Part shown: positions 61,401 to 64,000 of the stretch, one piece after another
Position numbering within the stretch: the first letter of the stretch is position 1
Layout of the letters: the number at the start of each line of letters is the position of its first letter
DNA from: Streptomyces sp. Je 1-369
Lineage (GTDB): Bacteria > Actinomycetota > Actinomycetes > Streptomycetales > Streptomycetaceae
Length of the DNA stretch: 64,000 bases
Assembly: GCF_026810505.1 (NCBI RefSeq)
Contig: NZ_CP101750.1
Location: 7,800,515 to 7,864,514 of the forward strand
Reading direction: 5' to 3'
The notes under the pieces: generated by a model
Told to the model about the DNA's origin: nothing
Database searches by the model: none
What the model saw: only the letters and a program-made list of their open reading frames with translations
Program-made: the position numbers and the translations under genes

Positions 61401-61682
61401 CTGGCGCGCCGCTGGGGCAGGAGCGGGGGCAGTACACCCCCGCCCACGACCACGACTACGACAACCCCCGCGTCACCGCCCCTGCCCGGCGGCCACCCCG
61501 AGCCGGACGCCGAACTGACCGAAGCCGAACGCCGCGTCGCCGAGCTGGCCGCCGACGGGTTCACCAACCGGGAGATCTCCCGCAAGCTGTACGTCACGGT
61601 CAGTACGGTCGAACAGCACCTGACCAGGATCTACCGGAAACTCGACGTCAAACGGCTGGACCTGCAAGCGGTGCTGGGCTGA
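58429..61682 (+). CDS. LAL-family LuxR transcriptional regulator, apparently frameshifted in a poly-C tract
   Basis: A large ATP-binding LuxR-type (LAL) pathway regulator. GTG 58429 overlaps the stop of the last PKS gene as GTGA, suggesting coupled translation; GTG 58417 is possible but has no ribosome site. Residues 41-49 form the Walker A loop GGAVGTGKT. The first frame then runs through a Pro-rich tract to a stop at 59056-59058. The rest lies in another frame: Walker [13 protein letters not shown] (about nt 59260), a helical middle region and a C-terminal LuxR HTH ([15 protein letters not shown]...[12 protein letters not shown]). The 3254-nt span is not a multiple of three, so one C missing (or two extra) would unite the halves. 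Without the tract the protein would be about 930 residues, normal for LALs. It may correspond to monH of the monensin cluster, which I cannot confirm. Confidence 0.85.
58766..59198 (+). repeat. extreme C-rich low-complexity tract (Pro-rich linker) in the LAL gene
   Basis: About 430 bp made mostly of C with spaced T, G or A. It includes runs of 11-12 C (for example 59030-59040, 59075-59086, 59119-59129) and hexanucleotide-like repeats (CCGTCC, CCCCTG). One frame encodes alternating P with V/A/D, another P with L/S/T. The minus strand is dense with G runs and has strong G-quadruplex potential. It lies between Walker A and Walker B, where LAL proteins normally have only a short loop. The region is prone to slippage and to sequencing error. 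Confidence 0.9.
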
Positions 61683-61803
61683 CAAACGGCCCCAGGAGGA
61701 TAGACGGCGCTCGGAGAGCAAACAGCGCTGAGAGGACAAGCGGACCGGCAGGTGGAAACCGCGGACCGTGCAACCTTCCCGCTGCCCGGGCAGTCATGCA
61801 GGC

Positions 61804-62199
61804 ATGATCGTTGCCTCCGAAGACCCCGGTCTGTGGGTTCTGCCCGTGCTGTTCCTGTTGGGGGCGGCCATCGTCGCGCCCCTCGCCGGCGTGGTGCTCG
61901 CCGGGCGCGTCGTCCTGCGCATCGCGCGGTCCGCGGCCGCCGGTGACGTCTGGAGCGCGCTCACCCCCGGCACGTGGCTGCTCGCCGCCGGAGCGGGTGC
62001 GCTCGGCGCGGGGATCCGGCTCTCCGCGTCGCAGTTCGACAGGCCCGCCCCCTGGGTCGAATCCGTGAGCCTCGTCTGCGGCAGCTTCGCCCTGGCCGCC
62101 GCGGCGATGGCGGGGCTCACGGCAGTCCTGGACCGTCACCTCAAGACGGCGCGCGACACTCCCCGGCCCGTTTCCGCGCGCGGTACGCGGCGACCTTGA
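61804..62199 (+). CDS. small hypothetical membrane protein
   Basis: A 132-residue protein from ATG 61804. GTG 61768 in the same frame would add 12 mostly polar residues; neither start has a strong ribosome site. Three hydrophobic segments are visible: about 10-40 (PVLFLLGAAIVAPLAGVVL), 58-74 (TWLLAAGAGALGAGIRL) and 87-110 (VSLVCGSFALAAAAMAGL). A basic C-terminal tail follows. I recognise no family. It follows the regulator after 121 nt that hold no clear gene or terminator, so co-transcription with the PKS operon is possible, but nothing links it to polyketide biosynthesis. Confidence 0.6.
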   Translation: MIVASEDPGLWVLPVLFLLGAAIVAPLAGVVLAGRVVLRIARSAAAGDVWSALTPGTWLLAAGAGALGAGIRLSASQFDRPAPWVESVSLVCGSFALAAAAMAGLTAVLDRHLKTARDTPRPVSARGTRRP

Positions 62200-62209
62200 C
62201 GACCTTCCC

Positions 62210-62262
62210 CTACGTCGGGCCTACGTCGGGCCTACGCCGGTCCCACGTCGTCCTACGCCGTC
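62210..62262. repeat. short degenerate tandem repeat, 10-11 bp unit
   Basis: Two perfect copies of CTACGTCGGGC (62210-62220, 62221-62231) are followed by three decaying copies of 10-11 bp. The array lies just after the membrane-protein stop and reaches into the stop codon of the ABC-F remnant. Confidence 0.7.
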
Positions 62263-62327
62263 AGCCGGAGCGTGCGCATCTCCCACCGCCGCCGCAACCA
62301 GCGGTCATGGCTCGCGAGGACGATGGC
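62253..62327 (-). pseudogene. remnant: C-terminal end of an ABC-F ATPase gene
   Basis: On the minus strand, ending in TAG at 62253-62255, 24 codons read AIVLASHDRWLRRRWEMRTL plus four more residues (RLTA). This is the typical last stretch of ABC-F ATPases: the beta-strand plus the SHDR switch region, then the arginine-rich tail. No intact ABC-F gene precedes it. A few bases upstream (62332-62358), in another frame, HRIGENGGG resembles a Walker A lead-in, which could mean a large internal deletion joined the first half to the end. ABC-F proteins protect ribosomes or regulate translation, and many lie in antibiotic loci. Identification rests on a short motif. Confidence 0.6.
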
Positions 62328-62476
62328 CCCGGCCCCCGCCGTTCTCGCCGATGCGGTGGCCGGGAGAGGCGGCCGGGGGGGCGGTGGTCGTCAGATGTCG
62401 TCTTCACCCACCACGTCTGCGACTCCTCGATCAAGCGGGTCCAGGTCTTTCGGAGCGCAGCAGCTTGCCTGCCGCG

Positions 62477-63427
62477 TCAGTCGGGCCACTCCCACTCGAT
62501 CCCGTAGATGCCCGGCTTGCAGTGCGTGGGGAGCAGGTGGGTCGTGTGGAAGGAGTCGAGCGCGGTGCGGCGGCGGTGACGCGGCTCGGCGCCGATCTGC
62601 TCGCGCTGATAACTCCAGCAGCCGGTGGGCAGCGCAAGGGGGTGGAAGCGTACGTGCAGCAGGTAGGCCCGCAGGGGCGTGATGACGCGGCGCTCGTGCT
62701 GGTGGGAGACGTCCGACGCGGCCCGGAGCGTGTAGGCGACGACCGCGGTCTCGGTCCTGGCCAGTTGCCGCCCGAGCGGAATGTCGGCGGCCACACACCC
62801 GAGCTCCGGCAGGAAACGGGTGCGCGGCGGTGGCCCGTAGGGGACGGCGAGGTCGACCGTGCCCGCCTTCGGGGAGTCGAGGAAGTGGACGACGGTCAGG
62901 TGCTTGACGTCGTCGCGGACGGCTTGCACCACGGTCGTGATGGACGTCTCGTGGATGGACCGGTGTTCGTCCAGGCACACCGTCTCCTGGATGGTCAGCG
63001 GCCGCAAACCCTCGTTGAACTGCGGGAACGCGTCACCGAGAGCCTGTTCCACGTCCGAGTTCTCGCCGTAGACCGTGCGGGCGACGGTCGGGTCGACCGG
63101 AGGCGCGCCGCCGCGCGGCCGGTGCGGGCCGAGCAGGGAGCGCAACGTGCCGGTGGGCAGGTTGAGGAGCGGCTCCAACGCGTCGACGGCGCGCAGGGAC
63201 TGGGCGCGCTCCGGCTGGCTGCGTCCGCGCTGCCAGTGGCTGAGCGTGGCGAGGCTGACGGTGATCTGCTGGGCCCTGAGGTGGTCGCGTATGCGTTCCA
63301 AGGGCAGCCCACGCTGTTGGAGGGCCCGGCGGAACACGGTCGCGAAGGTCGTATCGGGGCCTTCGGTGCTCGTGTCGGGCCCTTCGGAGCGCGTGTCGGG
63401 CCCTTCGGCGTGGGGGGAGTTCGGCAT
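62477..63427 (-). CDS. XRE-type helix-turn-helix transcriptional regulator
   Basis: A 316-residue protein read from ATG 63427. The N-terminus has three tandem copies of a 7-residue unit (SEGPDTR, SEGPDTS, TEGPDTT) encoded by 21-bp repeats. An XRE-like DNA-binding region follows (about 27-100), with the recognition-helix segment TVSLATLSHWQRGRSQP. The remaining 200 residues are a uniform ligand- or partner-binding-like region I do not recognise by name; this architecture is common among Streptomyces HTH regulators of unknown target. The ribosome site is weak. It is convergent with the rightward genes and upstream of nothing biosynthetic in the window, so a role in the polyether pathway is not indicated. 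Confidence 0.75.
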   Translation of the reverse strand: MPNSPHAEGPDTRSEGPDTSTEGPDTTFATVFRRALQQRGLPLERIRDHLRAQQITVSLATLSHWQRGRSQPERAQSLRAVDALEPLLNLPTGTLRSLLGPHRPRGGAPPVDPTVARTVYGENSDVEQALGDAFPQFNEGLRPLTIQETVCLDEHRSIHETSITTVVQAVRDDVKHLTVVHFLDSPKAGTVDLAVPYGPPPRTRFLPELGCVAADIPLGRQLARTETAVVAYTLRAASDVSHQHERRVITPLRAYLLHVRFHPLALPTGCWSYQREQIGAEPRHRRRTALDSFHTTHLLPTHCKPGIYGIEWEWPD

Positions 63428-63499
63428 GGCGTCTTTCGGCGGGCGGGAGTCCCTCGCCCCGATGAGGGCGGCTCAGCGACGGTTTCAGGCCACACAGGC

Positions 63500-63541
63500 G
63501 ACCAGGGGCCGCCCACCTTAGCCGGTGGGCGGCCCCTGGTC
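63500..63541. terminator. perfect hairpin terminator downstream of the protease gene
   Basis: An 18-bp perfect inverted repeat (63500-63517 with 63524-63541) encloses the 6-nt loop TTAGCC. It begins 16 bp after the protease stop codon on the minus strand. There is no clear U tract, as is usual in Streptomyces. It separates the protease transcript from the XRE regulator's promoter region. Confidence 0.85.
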
Positions 63542-63557
63542 TTCCCTCGAAGGCCGG

Positions 63558-64000
63558 TCAGTTGGTGTTGAGCGTCAGCCCGTAGTACGAGAGGGCGTCG
63601 TCGAGCGGCTGGAAGTAGGAGGAGCCGCGCGAGTTCACACCCCCGGTGCACTGCTGGTTCACCGGACCGCCGGAGGTCATGCCCTGGGCCTGGTTGCCGG
63701 AGATGTACGCGCCGCCGCTGTCGCCGCCCTCGGTGCAGACGCTGGAGGTGGCGAGACCCGTGACGACCGTGTCGGGGCCGCCGTTCTGGTCCGTGTAGGT
63801 GACGGAGACGTTGTACGAGCCGACCTTGCCGCACGTCCACCCGGTGGTCGCGCCGGACTTGCAGAGCGCGGCGCCGGACGAGGCGCGGCGGCTGCCGTTC
63901 ACGGCGACGTTGCCGGCCTGGCCCCAGGTGCCGACCTTGGTCGTGATCGAGTGGCCGGAGCCGATGGCGGCGACGCCCATGTCGACGCTGTTCGTGCCGA
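63558..64000 (-). CDS. secreted chymotrypsin-fold serine protease (streptogrisin-like), N-terminus beyond the window
   Basis: The C-terminal 147 residues of an S1-family protease are visible; the frame continues past base 64000. Seen: GDSGGAY with the catalytic Ser and paired Cys residues around it (SVCTEGGDSGG ... QQCTGG), which form the disulfide typical of bacterial alpha-lytic/streptogrisin enzymes, and SVDMGVA near the edge, which probably holds the catalytic Asp. The catalytic His, propeptide and signal peptide lie outside. The C-terminus is LDDALSYYGLTLNTN. Such enzymes are exported as zymogens and degrade extracellular protein. The gene has its own terminator and marks a return to general chromosomal content. 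Confidence 0.88.
   Translation of the reverse strand, partial: GTNSVDMGVAAIGSGHSITTKVGTWGQAGNVAVNGSRRASSGAALCKSGATTGWTCGKVGSYNVSVTYTDQNGGPDTVVTGLATSSVCTEGGDSGGAYISGNQAQGMTSGGPVNQQCTGGVNSRGSSYFQPLDDALSYYGLTLNTN

Noticed and set aside
61683..61803. AGGAGGAT at about 61692 as a ribosome site for a small gene
   Set aside because: No start codon follows at a workable distance, and no open frame with coding character begins there.
61648..62139. Minus-strand open frame opposite the small membrane protein
   Set aside because: No motifs and Gly/Arg-rich composition. The plus-strand frame shows three clean hydrophobic segments.

Overview
The window is high-GC actinomycete DNA, almost certainly Streptomyces. 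Nearly all third codon positions are G or C, weak GGAG-type ribosome sites and GTG starts occur, and a streptogrisin-like secreted protease and a LAL-type LuxR regulator are present. About 58 of the 64 kb is one rightward array of six giant modular type I polyketide synthase (PKS) genes carrying a loading module and nine extension modules.

Layout. Bases 1-744 (minus strand, running off the left edge) encode a type II editing thioesterase. A 153-bp divergent promoter region follows. The PKS genes then run head to tail: subunit 1 (898-9759, loading module plus module 1), subunit 2 (9766-16452, module 2), subunit 3 (16510-28824, modules 3 and 4), subunit 4 (28880-40960, modules 5 and 6), subunit 5 (41010-53348, modules 7 and 8) and subunit 6 (53366-58432, module 9). 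A LAL-family LuxR regulator gene (58429-61682) overlaps the last PKS gene by 4 bases. It is apparently frameshifted inside an extreme poly-C/proline tract. Right of about 61.7 kb the content no longer looks biosynthetic: a small membrane protein, a relic of an ABC-F ATPase gene, an XRE-type regulator (minus strand), a strong terminator, and the C-terminal part of a chymotrypsin-fold secreted protease (minus strand, running off the right edge).

How the genes work together. Domain order, extender-specificity motifs and the state of the reductive domains predict: acetate starter from decarboxylated malonyl; M1 methylmalonyl, keto; M2 methylmalonyl, fully reduced; M3 malonyl, alkene; M4 methylmalonyl, fully reduced; M5 ethylmalonyl, alkene; M6 malonyl, fully reduced; M7 methylmalonyl, alkene; M8 malonyl, fully reduced; M9 malonyl, keto because its KR looks dead. 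This matches unit for unit the C26-to-C7 part of the polyether ionophore monensin, including the ethyl branch, the three alkenes that become epoxides and ethers, and the C25 and C9 ketones that become hemiketal and spiroketal. The subunit split (load+1, 2, 3+4, 5+6, 7+8, 9) is also that of MonAI to MonAVI. I therefore call the locus a monensin or very close monensin-type cluster. Modules 10-12, chain release, the epoxidase, the cyclases and the tailoring genes are not in the window. The last PKS subunit ends in a docking domain with no thioesterase, so they must lie left of base 1 or elsewhere in the genome.

Most notable oddities: the C-tract frameshift in the regulator, homogenised DNA blocks shared between non-adjacent modules (6/8/9 and 1/2/4/7), two KR domains inactivated by different routes, two docking-domain classes that alternate along the line, in-frame microsatellites in interdomain linkers, and the ABC-F remnant at the cluster edge.
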